A DNA stretch of 64,000 nt, taken from the NCBI RefSeq assembly GCF_900111455.1, contig NZ_FOIE01000009.1, positions 124,001 through 188,000 of the forward strand, in the 5' to 3' direction. Shown one piece after another: positions 44,191 through 53,455 of the stretch. This DNA is from Geodermatophilus poikilotrophus (GTDB lineage: Bacteria; Actinomycetota; Actinomycetes; Mycobacteriales; Geodermatophilaceae). The translations under genes and the position numbers were made by a program. The number at the start of each line of letters is the position of its first letter. The first letter of the stretch is position 1. Below the pieces are notes generated by a model that did no database searches, was not told the origin of the DNA, and saw only the letters and a list, made by a program, of their open reading frames with translations.

Positions 44191-45420
44191 TCACCGGGCC
44201 GGTGCGGGTGCTGCCCGCACCGGCCCGGTCCGCTGTTCGCGGCGGCGCAGCGCCGCCGAGGCGGTGAGCGCGGCCAGGCCGACCGCGGCCAGCGCGGCCC
44301 CGACGGCGGCCGGGGCGGTCCAGCCCAGGCCCGCCGCGATGACGACTCCGCCGAGCCAGGCGCCCAGGGCGTTGGCCGCGTTGAGCGCCGAGTGGTTGAG
44401 CGCGGCGCCCAGCATCTGCGCCTCGCCGGCCACCTCCATCAGCCGCAGCTGCAGGGTGACCACCAGCACCGAGGCGGTCGCCGAGAGCAGGAAGAGGCCG
44501 GCCAGCAGCCCCGGCCCCCAGGAGGCGAGGAGCGCGACCAGCGCGAGCAGCACGCCCATCGAGACCATGGCCCCGACCAGGGAGCGGAACAGCGCGAGGT
44601 CAGCGAGCCGGCCGCCGAGCGCCGTCCCCAGGACGCCGCCGACGCCGAAGACCAGCAGCACCCACGGCACGGCTCCCCGCGGCAGGCCGGCCTCCTCCGT
44701 GGCGAGCGGCGAGACGTAGCTGTAGACGGCGAACATGCCGCCGAAGCCGACCGTGCCCACCAGCAGCGTCAGCAGCACCTGCGGACGGCGCAGCGCGGTG
44801 AGCTCGGTGGCGACCGTGACCTCCTGCCGTCCGGGCGACGAGGGCACGAACGCCAGCACCGCCGCCGCGGTGGCCACGGCGAGGACGACGACCGCCCAGT
44901 AGGCCGCCCGCCAGCCCAGCGTCTGGCCCAGCCAGGTCGCCGCCGGGACGCCGGCCAGGTTCGCCACCGCCAGGCCGAGCATCACCGAGCTGACCGCCCG
45001 CCCACGGAGCTCGGCCCGCACCAGGGACGCCGCCACCAGCGAGGCCACCCCGAAGTAGGCGCCGTGCGGGAGGCCGCTGACGAAGCGGGCCAGCAGCAGC
45101 GCGGAGTGCCCCGGTGCCAGGGCGCTGCCCAGGTTGCCGACGAGGAACGCGGCCACCAGGCCGATCAGCAGCCCGCGCCGGGGCAGCCGGGCGCCGAGCG
45201 CGGCGAGGACCGGCGCGCCCACCACCACGCCGAGCGCGTAGGCGGAGATGACGTGCCCGGCAGTGGGGATGTCGACGCCCACGCCCTCGGCGATCTCGGG
45301 CAGCACGCCCATCGTGACGAACTCGGTGGTGCCGATGGCGAAGCCGCCGAGCGCCAGGGCGACGACCGCGGCGACGACCCGCCGGGTGCTCAGCAGGGGG
45401 ACGTCGGGCGCTGCGGTCAC
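44191..45420 (-). CDS. MFS transporter, DHA1 family (AraJ-like sugar/drug efflux)
   Basis: 409 residues with twelve membrane segments. The N-terminal GGFAIGTTEFVTMGVLPEIA is the AraJ/Cmx/YdhP-type signature, followed by ISAYALGVVVGAPVL and a GARLPRR loop. It probably exports sugars or antibiotics by proton antiport. GTG 45420. It is convergent with the siderophore-binding gene and shares the repeat copy 8 with it. Confidence 0.88.
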   Translation of the reverse strand: MTAAPDVPLLSTRRVVAAVVALALGGFAIGTTEFVTMGVLPEIAEGVGVDIPTAGHVISAYALGVVVGAPVLAALGARLPRRGLLIGLVAAFLVGNLGSALAPGHSALLLARFVSGLPHGAYFGVASLVAASLVRAELRGRAVSSVMLGLAVANLAGVPAATWLGQTLGWRAAYWAVVVLAVATAAAVLAFVPSSPGRQEVTVATELTALRRPQVLLTLLVGTVGFGGMFAVYSYVSPLATEEAGLPRGAVPWVLLVFGVGGVLGTALGGRLADLALFRSLVGAMVSMGVLLALVALLASWGPGLLAGLFLLSATASVLVVTLQLRLMEVAGEAQMLGAALNHSALNAANALGAWLGGVVIAAGLGWTAPAAVGAALAAVGLAALTASAALRRREQRTGPVRAAPAPAR

Positions 45421-45515
45421 GTGGTGGTGACAAGGCCGGTGGTCCCGGCCCCATTCCCCGCGTCAGGAACGTGCCGGAGCGGCCCCGTCCAGCGGCTCGC
45501 CGCGAGCACGAGCGG

Positions 45516-46892
45516 TCAGACGGCCCCGTCCAGGGCACCGCCCTGAGCCTGCGAAGGGTGGGGAGGACGGGGTCCTTGCTGCAGCGGCGCGCGCGGGACC
45601 CGGCGCAGGCGGTGCAGGTGCGCGGCGACGGCCGGCCGGCTCGGGGCGCCGGGCGGCAGGGTCTCCAGACAGGCCTGCCACACCGCGGCGTCGCCCTGGG
45701 CCTCGGGCAGCCGGGTGTAGCGCAGCAGCAGCTCGGGACGGCGGGCGGCGAGCACGGCCTGCCGCAGCGAGGCGGTGAGCCGGTCCCGGGCGGCGACCAC
45801 GCCGGGCGCCGACGAGCGCGGCAGCACGGCGCCGGGATAGCGCTCCAGCGCCGGGCCGACGGCGCCGCGGGCGAGCAGCCGGCGCACCTGGTCCAGGTCC
45901 GTCTCCAGCGGGCCGGTCAGCCGGTAGGGGCGCGAGCCCAGCAGGGCGGCGCCGACCAGCCGCCGCAGCCGGGACAGCTCGGCCCGGACGGTGACCGCTG
46001 CCGCGTCGCCGGCGTGGCACTCGGCGGCCAGCTGCTCGGCGGTGCGCCCGCCCCCACCGGCCGCCGCCTCGGCGAGCAGCACCAGCAGCTCGGAGTGGCG
46101 CAGCGAGAGCTCCGCCGGGCCGGAGGGCAGGACCAGGCGGGCGCGGTCCCGGCCGAGCACCTCCAGCCGGGGGACCGGGCGGGCGGCCGGGCGCGGTGCC
46201 GGGGGCGCCGGCCGGGCGGCGTCCTCGCGGTGCAGCCAGCGCAGCTCGGCCTCGACGGCGGCCACCGTGGCCCGCACGAGGGTGAGCACCTGGGGGCTGG
46301 CCACGTGGTCGCCACCGGTGACGTCGATGGCGCCGAGCAGCACGCCGGTGACCGGGTGGTGCACCGGCGCGGCCGAGCAGCTCCAGGGCTGCACCGGGCG
46401 CCGGTAGTGCTCGCTGCCGTAGATCTGGACGGCGTGGTCGAGGGCCAGCGCGGTGCCGGGGGCGTTGGTGCCGGCGACCTCCTCGGCCCACCGTGCCCCC
46501 TCGACGAAGTGCATCGCCTCGGCCCGCGCGCGCAGCTGGCGGTCGCCCTCGACCCAGAGCATCCGGCCGTCGGCGTCGGTGATCGCGACGATCATCCGGT
46601 CGGCCTCGGCGTCCTCGACCAGCAGCCGGCGGATCACCGGGAGCACCGGGGCCAGCGGGTGCGCGGCGCGGTAGGCCAGCAGCTCGTCGTCGAGCAGCTC
46701 GACCGGCGGGGCGTTGCCGTCGGGGTCGACGCCGCTGCCGAGGCTGCGCCGCCACGAGTCCCAGACGACGGCGCGGACCTGGTCCGGGACCGCGGGACCG
46801 GAGCGGGTGACGAGCGCCTCGTGGGCCGCGCGCAACCTCCGGGTGTGCGCGGGATCGGGAAGGCCGTCAGGCAGCGCGACCCACGGGTTCAT
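45516..46892 (-). CDS. GAF-domain transcriptional regulator (AcoR/MimR N-terminal-like)
   Basis: 458 residues. The N-terminal WDSWRRSLGSGVDPD and a GAF domain (about 90-215: GTNAPGTALALDHAVQIYGSEHYRRPVQPWSCSA in parts) match actinobacterial regulators of alcohol and ketone oxidation. Instead of a sigma-54 AAA domain, the C-terminal half is a winged helix-like region (LSLRHSELLVLLAEA, AVTVRAELSRLRRLVG). The last 20 or so residues are encoded by repeat copy 9. ATG 46892 is preferred; GTG 46901 also overlaps the mftF stop. It is the likely sensor-activator of the alcohol-oxidation genes (inference). Confidence 0.8.
   Translation of the reverse strand: MNPWVALPDGLPDPAHTRRLRAAHEALVTRSGPAVPDQVRAVVWDSWRRSLGSGVDPDGNAPPVELLDDELLAYRAAHPLAPVLPVIRRLLVEDAEADRMIVAITDADGRMLWVEGDRQLRARAEAMHFVEGARWAEEVAGTNAPGTALALDHAVQIYGSEHYRRPVQPWSCSAAPVHHPVTGVLLGAIDVTGGDHVASPQVLTLVRATVAAVEAELRWLHREDAARPAPPAPRPAARPVPRLEVLGRDRARLVLPSGPAELSLRHSELLVLLAEAAAGGGGRTAEQLAAECHAGDAAAVTVRAELSRLRRLVGAALLGSRPYRLTGPLETDLDQVRRLLARGAVGPALERYPGAVLPRSSAPGVVAARDRLTASLRQAVLAARRPELLLRYTRLPEAQGDAAVWQACLETLPPGAPSRPAVAAHLHRLRRVPRAPLQQGPRPPHPSQAQGGALDGAV
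45522..45575. repeat. Dispersed palindromic repeat, copy 9, inside the 3' end of the GAF regulator (partial copy at 45481-45518)
   Basis: From GGCCCCGTCCAGGG to GGACGGGGTCC, with the same perfect outer stem CCCCGTCC/GGACGGGG as copy 7. A tandem partial copy beginning GGCCCCGTCCAGCGGC lies just beyond. The regulator's reading frame runs through copy 9 and stops between the two copies. Confidence 0.85.
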
Positions 46893-46897
46893 CGTCG

Positions 46898-48439
46898 TCA
46901 CGTCGTCGTCCGCGGGCTCGGGTCCATCGTCCGCCCATCGTGACCGCTCTCCCGCGATTCCACCAGGGAGCCGGTGGGGCGCAACCGGTTCGGGGACGGC
47001 GGCATCGGTGCAGGCCGGGCGGGGAGGAGCGCCCGGGGGTCACGGGCCCGCAGCGCCCCCGCCCACAGGCCCGCGCCGTAGGAGAGGTCCTCCAGTCGCC
47101 GGCCGGCGGCGAAGCGCAGCAGCCCCACCCGTCCGCGGTGCGGCCACCAGGCGAGGACGGCGTCGGCGACGGCGGCCGCGGCGACCCCACGCCGGGCACG
47201 TCGGGACACCGCGGCGGCGGCCAGCGCGAGCGGCCAGTGGTGCCGGGTGACGCTGCGCACCAGCGTCTTCCCCGCCGCGGCGCTGCCCCGCACCACCAGG
47301 ACCGCGGCCAGCCCGACGGGCGCGCGCTGTCCGGGCCGGGCCAGTCGCGGGGCGAGCCGGCCGGTCGCCACGGCGAGCACCGCCGCGCCGGCCAGCACGC
47401 CGGAGCGGCGTCCGGTCAGCGCCAGCGCCCAGGCCGCCGCCGACCACGGCGAGACCACCAGCGGCGCGACCGCGGCACCGTGCCGGGCGGCCAGCAGCGC
47501 GGCACCGGTGCCGTAGAAGGCGCGGCGGCGCAGCCACTCGCCGGGCGCCGACCGGTGCTCGTGCGCCACCGCCGCAGACGGCTCGTAGCGCACCCGCCAG
47601 CCGGCCGCGACCAGCCGCCACACCAGGTCGACGTCCTCGGCGACCCGCATCGCCTCGTCGAACCCGTCGCCGAGGGCGTGCCGGCGGGCCACCATCGCCG
47701 CGCTGGGCAGGTAGGGAACCGCCGTCCCCGGGGCGACCGGTGCGGGGTGCGGGCCCATGTCCAGCGCGCTGACCGCGGCCTCGTACGGCGCGACCCAGCC
47801 GCCGCCGTCCGCGGGCAGCGCGGTGATCCGCGGGGCGACGAGCGCCAGCCGCGGGTCGGCGGTGTGCCGGGCCAGGGGCACCGACCAGCCCGGCAGGGGC
47901 ACGCAGTCGGAGTCCAGGAAGGCGACCAGGTCCGTGGTCGCCGCGCGCATGCCGGCGTTGCGGGCGGCGGCCGGGCCGCGGGCGGTGGTGTGCCGCAGCA
48001 CCCGGGCCCGGTGCCGGCCGGCGATCGCCGTCACCGCGGCCGGGTCCGCGGAACCGTCGTCCACCACGAGCACCGGGACGGCAGCGGTCTCGGGGTCGGC
48101 GCGCAGCGCGGTGAGCAGCCGGTCGAGCTCGGCCGGGCGGTCCTTGACCGGGACGACGACGGTCAGCTCCCCCGCCGGGGCGCCGGCCGGCTCGGGGTGG
48201 GCGAGGCCGGCGTCCACCAGGCGGGCGGCCAGCACGGCGGTCACGGCGTCCCGGACGACGAGCCGGTCCCCACGCAGCAGCTCGCGAGCGCGGGGCTGCA
48301 GGCGGACCAGCCGCAGCGGCGACCCGCCGAGCAGCGTCGTCCCGCCGTCGCGGTGGCGGACGCGGGGGTCCAGACCGACCGCGGTGCCGTCGGGGAGCCG
48401 GTCGGGCGGGGGGACGGCGACCGCTGGCCCCCCGCTCAT
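46898..48439 (-). CDS. mftF: Mycofactocin system glycosyltransferase MftF
   Basis: 513 residues. The GT2 domain has VVVPVKDRPAELDRLL, the nucleotide-binding VVDDGSAD, and the metal-binding FLDSDCVP. EAMRVAEDVDLVWRLVAAGWRVRYEP is diagnostic of the mycofactocin type. MftF adds beta-1,4-glucose units to the mycofactocin core. The C-terminal part contains hydrophobic helices (about 320-400). ATG 48439 overlaps the cysteine-hydrolase stop. It is separated from mftE by two unrelated genes, so the mycofactocin set is split. Confidence 0.9.
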   Translation of the reverse strand: MSGGPAVAVPPPDRLPDGTAVGLDPRVRHRDGGTTLLGGSPLRLVRLQPRARELLRGDRLVVRDAVTAVLAARLVDAGLAHPEPAGAPAGELTVVVPVKDRPAELDRLLTALRADPETAAVPVLVVDDGSADPAAVTAIAGRHRARVLRHTTARGPAAARNAGMRAATTDLVAFLDSDCVPLPGWSVPLARHTADPRLALVAPRITALPADGGGWVAPYEAAVSALDMGPHPAPVAPGTAVPYLPSAAMVARRHALGDGFDEAMRVAEDVDLVWRLVAAGWRVRYEPSAAVAHEHRSAPGEWLRRRAFYGTGAALLAARHGAAVAPLVVSPWSAAAWALALTGRRSGVLAGAAVLAVATGRLAPRLARPGQRAPVGLAAVLVVRGSAAAGKTLVRSVTRHHWPLALAAAAVSRRARRGVAAAAVADAVLAWWPHRGRVGLLRFAAGRRLEDLSYGAGLWAGALRARDPRALLPARPAPMPPSPNRLRPTGSLVESRESGHDGRTMDPSPRTTT

Positions 48440-48978
48440 GCCTCGGCCAGGACCTCGGCGGTCGTGGTGACCTCGACCAGCGGCGCGTAGCAGCCGAGGA
48501 TCCGCATGGTCTCGTCGTGGGCCTCGTCGCTCGCGCCGGCGCAGGCGTCGGAGACCACCCGCACGCGGACGCCGGCGTCCGCGGCGGGCAGCACGGTGGA
48601 CAGCACGCAGCAGTCGGTCGCCACCCCGGCGACGGTGACCGGGCCCTCGCCGACCAGCTCCGCGACCTCGGGCACCCACTTGCCGAAGGTCGGCGCGTCG
48701 ACGACGGGGTGGTCGCGCGGGTCCTCGGAGAGCTGGAACAGCGGGATGGCGTGCGCCTGCGTGAAGTAGTCGTACTTGGCGTAGTAGTCGGCCCACGCGC
48801 CGACGGGCTCGTCGGGGACGACGAAGCGGGTGAAGACGACGCGGTCGCCGAAGGCCTCCACCAGCGAGCGGATGCGCGGGCGGACCTCGTCGAAGCGGGG
48901 CGTCGTCCACGGTGACCCCGTGTCGCGGAAGACCTCCTGGTAGTCGATGACGACCAGCCAGCCGGGGGGTGGTGCCAT
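48436..48978 (-). CDS. Isochorismatase-like cysteine hydrolase
   Basis: 180 residues with the cysteine-hydrolase triad: Asp in VVIDYQEVF, Lys in APTFGKWVPE and Cys in GVATDCCVLST. The family includes nicotinamidase, isochorismatase and N-carbamoylsarcosine amidase; the substrate here is unknown. ATG 48978. Its stop overlaps mftF's ATG, so it is the first gene of a hydrolase-mftF-GAF-regulator transcript. A role in mycofactocin-linked metabolism is possible, based only on this coupling. Confidence 0.85.
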   Translation of the reverse strand: MAPPPGWLVVIDYQEVFRDTGSPWTTPRFDEVRPRIRSLVEAFGDRVVFTRFVVPDEPVGAWADYYAKYDYFTQAHAIPLFQLSEDPRDHPVVDAPTFGKWVPEVAELVGEGPVTVAGVATDCCVLSTVLPAADAGVRVRVVSDACAGASDEAHDETMRILGCYAPLVEVTTTAEVLAEA

Positions 48979-49027
48979 GCTCGCGACACTAGATGCCGCT
49001 CCGAGCGCTCCGCCGCCGGGAGGACCC

Positions 49028-49795
49028 GTGCCCGAGTACCCGCAGTCCCTCGTGCCCGTCGGCCACGTCGAGCCCGCGCCCCGCCGGGTGCGCGCCTTCC
49101 TCGGCGGCCGGACCGTGCTGGACACCCACGGGGCGAGGTACGTGTGGGAGTGGCCCCACTACCCCCAGTACTACGTGCCGCGGGACGACGTCGACGCCTC
49201 CCTGCTCGTCGACGAGCGGGCTGCCGAGGACTCCGGCCGCGGGACGGCGCGGCGGCACGGGCTCCGGGTGGGGGAGGTCAGCCGGCCGGGCGCGGCCCTG
49301 GTGTACGGCGCGGACGCTCCGGAGGCCCTGCGGGACACCGTGCGGTTCGAGTGGTCGGCACTGGACGCCTGGTTCGAGGAGGACGAGGAGGTCTTCGTCC
49401 ACCCGCGCAACCCCTACGCGCGGGCCGACGCGCTGCGCTCCACCCGCTCCGTCCGCGTCGAGCTCGACGGGGTCGTGCTCGCCGAGTCGTCCTCCCCGGT
49501 GCTGGTCTTCGAGACCGGGCTGCCCCCGCGGTCCTACCTGCCGCGGACGGCGGTGGACTTAACCCACCTGGTGCCCAGCCCGACCCGGACCGAGTGCCCG
49601 TACAAGGGGCGCACGAGCGCCTACTGGTCGGCGCACACCGGTTCCGCCGTCCACCCCGACATCGCCTGGTCCTACGACTTCCCGACCCGCGAGATGTCGC
49701 CGATCGCCGGGCTGGTGGCCTTCTACGACGAGAAGGTGGACGTCGTCGTGGACGGCCGGCGCCGGCCGCGGCCACGGACGCCCTTCTCCGACTGA
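49028..49795 (+). CDS. Tandem DUF427 domain protein
   Basis: 255 residues made of two DUF427 domains (about 15-130 and 135-245). Each has the RVRAFLGGRTVLDT / VRVELDGVVLAESS strand start, a YVPRDDV or YLPRTAVD segment, and the second has CPYKGRTSAYWS with IAWSYDFP. DUF427 function is unknown; the fold is beta-rich and soluble. GTG 49028 follows GGGAGGACCC. It lies on the opposite strand within the mycofactocin region and is convergent with mftE. Confidence 0.88.
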   Translation: MPEYPQSLVPVGHVEPAPRRVRAFLGGRTVLDTHGARYVWEWPHYPQYYVPRDDVDASLLVDERAAEDSGRGTARRHGLRVGEVSRPGAALVYGADAPEALRDTVRFEWSALDAWFEEDEEVFVHPRNPYARADALRSTRSVRVELDGVVLAESSSPVLVFETGLPPRSYLPRTAVDLTHLVPSPTRTECPYKGRTSAYWSAHTGSAVHPDIAWSYDFPTREMSPIAGLVAFYDEKVDVVVDGRRRPRPRTPFSD

Positions 49796-49819
49796 GCGTC
49801 GGCGGGCCGGGCGGGCACC

Positions 49820-50533
49820 TCAGCCGCGGAGCCGGCCCGTGGTGTCGACGTCCCACGCCCGGACGGCGGCGGTCAGCCGCCCGGCCATCCCGGCGAGCAG
49901 CTCCGCGCCCTCCTCGGCCGACGCGCCGGCCGGGTCGCCGAGCACGCCGCTCGGGCTGACCGCGCGGACCCCCTCGGCGCGCAGCCGGGGCAGCAGCTCG
50001 GCGATCGGCGTGGTCTCCCCGGCGACGGCCCGGTCCGCGCGGACGGCGTCCGGTTCCACGTGCAACATCGCGGAGGTCTCGGTGCGCCCGGCGTGCGCGT
50101 CAGCACCGGCCGCGCCGCAGGGGAACCAGGCGACGTCCCGGCCCTCGGCGCGCAGCTGCGCGCCGGCCGTGCGCAGCGCGTCCAGGTTGCCGCCGTGGCC
50201 GTTCACCAGCACCAGTCGCCCGGCCCAGCGGCAGGCCGACCGGCCGTACTCGACGAGCAGCCCGGTCAGCGCCTCGGTGCCGATCGAGACGGTGCCGGGG
50301 AAGTCCTCGTGCTCCCCGCTGGCGCCGTAGGCCAGGGCGGGGGCCAGCAGGACGCCGTCCAGGTCGTCGACGGCGGCCTCGGCCACCGCGCAGGCCACGG
50401 TGGTGTCGGTGCCCAGCGGCAGGTGGTGGCCGTGCTGCTCGACGGCGCCGAGGGGGACCAGCAGCAGCGGGCGCTCGGGCAGGTCGGGCCAGGTGGCGCC
50501 GGCGAGCCTCGTTCTCGGGACGGCGTCGGTCAC
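49820..50533 (-). CDS. mftE: Mycofactocin peptidase MftE (creatininase family)
   Basis: 237 residues. The metal-binding GAVEQHGHHLPLGTDT, the GEHEDFPGTVSIG segment and NGHGGN are the creatininase-family active site. MftE cleaves the modified MftA precursor to release the C-terminal Val-Tyr-derived core. GTG 50533; 14 bases separate it from the upstream OYE oxidoreductase, so they share a transcript. The order relative to mftA-C is interrupted by two plus-strand genes. Confidence 0.92.
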   Translation of the reverse strand: MTDAVPRTRLAGATWPDLPERPLLLVPLGAVEQHGHHLPLGTDTTVACAVAEAAVDDLDGVLLAPALAYGASGEHEDFPGTVSIGTEALTGLLVEYGRSACRWAGRLVLVNGHGGNLDALRTAGAQLRAEGRDVAWFPCGAAGADAHAGRTETSAMLHVEPDAVRADRAVAGETTPIAELLPRLRAEGVRAVSPSGVLGDPAGASAEEGAELLAGMAGRLTAAVRAWDVDTTGRLRG

Positions 50534-50547
50534 CCGCGCCACGGTAG

Positions 50548-52473
50548 TCAGACCGCCAGCCCGACCCGGTCGCCGTCCAGGGTGGCCGCGCCGGCCCTGC
50601 GGGGGGCGAGGCAGTCGCCGACCCGGTGCACCTCCAGGCCGCTGTCGCGCAGCGCCGTCCACAGCTCGTCGTCGGCGTGCGGGGCGGTGGCGGCCACCAC
50701 CCAGTCGGCGGTGCGCTCCTCGGCCGCGCCGGTCGGGTGGTGCAGCAGCCGCACGGTGCGGCCGTCGACGGCCGTGACCAGCCGCTCCGTCGTCCGCCGG
50801 ATGCCGAGCGCGGCGGCCCGCCGCTCCCAGCCGGGCCGGTCGAGGGTGAGGCCGAGGTCCTGGCCGACGACCAGCGCCGCGGTCACCACCTCGACCGTGC
50901 AACCGCGCGTGGCGAGCAGCTCGGCCACGGAGGTGGCCGCCCCGGTGCCCAGGTCGTCGACGACGAGCACGTCGCCGGTGGGCTCGACGGCGCCGGTGAG
51001 CACGTCGCGGACGTCGACCACCCGATCGCCCTCCCCCGCCCAGCCCGGCCGCACCGCGCGGGCGCCGGTGGCGAGGACGACGACGTCCGGGGCCTCCGCC
51101 CGCACGCGCTCCGCGGTGGCGCGCACGCCCGTGCGGACCGCCGCTCCCGCCCGGGCGCACTCGGCCGCGAGGTCGTCGACCAGCGGGCGCAGCCCCTCCC
51201 GGCCGGGGGCGGACGCCGCGACCAGGATCGCGCCGCCGGTGCGGTCGGCCTGCTCCCAGACGGTGACCGCGTGCCCGCGGTCGGCGGCAGTCGCGGCGGC
51301 GCGGAGTCCCGCCGGCCCGCCGCCGACGACGAGCACCCGCCGCCGGCGCTGCGGCACCGGCAGCGGCGCCTCGCGGCCGGCGCGCGGGTTGGTCACGCAG
51401 CCCAGCGGCCGGTTCAGGCCCACCCGGCCAACGCACTCCTGGTTGCAGCCCAGGCAGCGGCGGACCTCGCCGTCCCGCCCGGTCAGCGCCTTGGCGGCGA
51501 ACTCGGGGTCGGCGATCTGCGCCCGGACGGCACCGACCAGGTCGCAGTCCCCGTCGGCCAGCGCGCGCTCGGCCCGGTCGGGGGTGAGGAAGCGGCCGAC
51601 GCCGATCACCGGCACGTCGACCGCGCTCCGGATCGCCGCCGGGAGGTGGCGCGCGTAGCCGGGCGGGGTGGTCATCGGCGGGACGACGCGGTCGAGGGTC
51701 GCCGTCGCGACGCCGACGGTGGTGCTCAGGTAGTCGACCAGCCCGCCCTCGGCGAGCAGCCGCGCCGTGGCGACGGCCTCGGCGAGCGTCGTCCCGCCAT
51801 GGAGGCCCTCCTCGTCGGCCAGCCGGACGCCGAGGGCGCGGTCGGGCCCGAGTGCCTCCCGGACGGCGGTGAGCACCTCGACGAGGAAGCGGGCGCGGGA
51901 CTCCAGCGGTCCGCCGTAGCGGTCGGTGCGCCGGTTCGTGGCGCCGGACAGGAACTGGCGGACCAGCGAGGACTGCGAGGCCTGGACCTCCACGCCGTCG
52001 AACCCGGCGGCGGCGCAGCGGGCGGCGACCTCGGCGTACCCGGCGACCAACCGTGCGAGGTCGGCGGTGCCGGCCTCGCACGGCACCTCGCGGAACAGCG
52101 GGTCCGGCACCGGCGAGGGCGCGAGCACCGGCGCCCGGCTGTGCAGCGAGTCCGACTGCCCGCCGTTGTGGTTCACCTGGGCGAACACCGGCACGCCGTG
52201 GGCGTGGACGGCGTCCGGGATCCGCCGCATCCCGGGCAGGACGGCGGGGTCGTGCCCGCGGACGAGCTTCTCGTAGGGCCGGTCGGCGGGGTCGGTCGAG
52301 CACTCCTCGGTCACGACCAGCCCGGCGCCGCCGGCCGCCCGGGCCGCGTAGTAGGCGGCGTGCCGCTCGGTGAACCCGCCGTCGACGGCGTAGTCGGTCA
52401 GGTGGGCGGGGAAGACGATGCGGTTGGGCAGCAGGACCGGCCCGACGCGCAACGGCGCGGACAGGTGTCGCAC
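50548..52473 (-). CDS. Mycofactocin-associated FadH/OYE family oxidoreductase (type 2)
   Basis: 641 residues. The old-yellow-enzyme TIM barrel (about 5-340: PNRIVFPAHLTDYA, GFDGVEVQASQSSLVRQFLSG) is followed by the Fe-S cysteines CLGCNQECVGRV...C and an FAD/NAD(P) domain (VLVVGGGPAGLRAA). This is the 2,4-dienoyl-CoA-reductase architecture, and the match is to the mycofactocin-linked OYE subfamily. It probably reduces an enone or enoyl substrate. GTG 52473 follows GGAGGGAGACCAC. It is the first gene of an OYE-mftE transcript. Confidence 0.85.
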   Translation of the reverse strand: MRHLSAPLRVGPVLLPNRIVFPAHLTDYAVDGGFTERHAAYYAARAAGGAGLVVTEECSTDPADRPYEKLVRGHDPAVLPGMRRIPDAVHAHGVPVFAQVNHNGGQSDSLHSRAPVLAPSPVPDPLFREVPCEAGTADLARLVAGYAEVAARCAAAGFDGVEVQASQSSLVRQFLSGATNRRTDRYGGPLESRARFLVEVLTAVREALGPDRALGVRLADEEGLHGGTTLAEAVATARLLAEGGLVDYLSTTVGVATATLDRVVPPMTTPPGYARHLPAAIRSAVDVPVIGVGRFLTPDRAERALADGDCDLVGAVRAQIADPEFAAKALTGRDGEVRRCLGCNQECVGRVGLNRPLGCVTNPRAGREAPLPVPQRRRRVLVVGGGPAGLRAAATAADRGHAVTVWEQADRTGGAILVAASAPGREGLRPLVDDLAAECARAGAAVRTGVRATAERVRAEAPDVVVLATGARAVRPGWAGEGDRVVDVRDVLTGAVEPTGDVLVVDDLGTGAATSVAELLATRGCTVEVVTAALVVGQDLGLTLDRPGWERRAAALGIRRTTERLVTAVDGRTVRLLHHPTGAAEERTADWVVAATAPHADDELWTALRDSGLEVHRVGDCLAPRRAGAATLDGDRVGLAV

Positions 52474-52525
52474 GTGGTCTCCCTCCGCGGTCGGCCGGCT
52501 CCCGGGACGGTAGAGACTCGCAGGC

Positions 52526-52903
52526 ATGGCCCCTCGACGCTGCCCCTGCGGCACCGGGCTGCCCTACGCCGAGTGCTGCGGCCGGCTGCACGACGGCACC
52601 GCGACGGCCGGGACGGCCGAGCAGCTGATGCGCTCGCGGTACAGCGCCTTCGCCGTGGAAGACCCCGCGTACCTGCTCGCCACGTGGCACTCCTCGACCC
52701 GCCCCCCGTCGCTGGACCTCGACCCCACCGTGCGCTGGACCGGCCTGGACGTCCTCGCCACCACCGACGGTGGACTGCTCGCGGCGGAGGGCACGGTCGA
52801 GTTCCGGGCCTGGTACCGCCACGAGGGCGAGACCGGCAGCCAGCACGAGACGAGCCGGTTCGTCCGCGAGGACGGCGCCTGGCGGTACCTCGACGGAAGG
52901 TGA
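52526..52903 (+). CDS. YchJ-family protein with SEC-C-like zinc motif
   Basis: 125 residues. The N-terminal CPCGTGLPYAECCGRLH is the SEC-C-type zinc-binding motif, followed by LMRSRYSAFAVEDPAYLL and the NTF2-like VEFRAWYRHEG...SRFVREDGAWRYLDG core. YchJ proteins are widespread and functionally undefined; they are expected to be soluble. ATG 52526. It is divergent from the OYE gene, and the next gene follows on the same strand after 69 bases. Confidence 0.9.
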   Translation: MAPRRCPCGTGLPYAECCGRLHDGTATAGTAEQLMRSRYSAFAVEDPAYLLATWHSSTRPPSLDLDPTVRWTGLDVLATTDGGLLAAEGTVEFRAWYRHEGETGSQHETSRFVREDGAWRYLDGR

Positions 52904-52972
52904 GGGGTGTCGGTACCGGCGAGCCTGGGCAGGTGTCCTGCGACACCGCATCGCGCACTCCGAGAGGACGAC

Positions 52973-53452
52973 ATGAGCGCCGAGGACACCCGCAAGGTCG
53001 CCGAACTGCTCAAGGGCGAGAGGTTCGGCTTCCTGACCACCACGACGCCCGAGGGCAAGCTGACCAGCCGGCCGATGGCGCTGCAGGAGGTCGAGTTCGA
53101 CGGCGACCTGTGGTTCTTCGCCGAGCAGAGCGCGCCGTGGCTGGGCCACATCTCGCACTCGCCGCAGGTGAACGTCGGCGCCGGCTCCGGCGGCAGCTGG
53201 GTCTCCCTGACCGGTGAGGCCGTCATCGTCAGCGACGTCGCCAAGAAGAAGGAGCTGTGGAACAGCGGGGTCGAGGCCTGGCTGCCGCAGGGCCCGGAGG
53301 ACCCGTCCGTCGTGCTGGTCAAGGTCGACGGCGACTCCGCGGAGTACTGGGACAGCCCCGGCAACCGGCTGGCGACCGCGTTCAGCTTCGTGAAGGCCAA
53401 GGCCACCGGCGAGAAGCCCGACACCGGGGATCACAAGAAGGTCGACCTCTGA
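52973..53452 (+). CDS. Pyridoxamine 5'-phosphate oxidase-family protein (general stress protein 26-like)
   Basis: 159 residues forming one split-barrel flavin-binding domain: GFLTTTTPEGKLTSRPMA, LWFFAEQSAPW and VNVGAGSGGSWVSLTGEA are typical of GSP26/YdaG relatives. They bind FMN or F420 and take part in stress or detoxification reductions. ATG 52973 follows CGAGAGGACG. It converges on the second OYE gene, three bases away. The lysine content is high for this genome (DHKKVDL end). Confidence 0.88.
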   Translation: MSAEDTRKVAELLKGERFGFLTTTTPEGKLTSRPMALQEVEFDGDLWFFAEQSAPWLGHISHSPQVNVGAGSGGSWVSLTGEAVIVSDVAKKKELWNSGVEAWLPQGPEDPSVVLVKVDGDSAEYWDSPGNRLATAFSFVKAKATGEKPDTGDHKKVDL

Positions 53453-53455
53453 CCA

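Noticed and set aside
49820-53434. A single very long minus-strand reading frame of about 1,200 codons
   Set aside because: It merges the real mftE frame with out-of-frame readings of other genes; outside mftE its translation is Arg/Gly/Pro-rich noise caused by high GC. The true genes mftE, OYE type 2, YchJ and PPOX explain this region.
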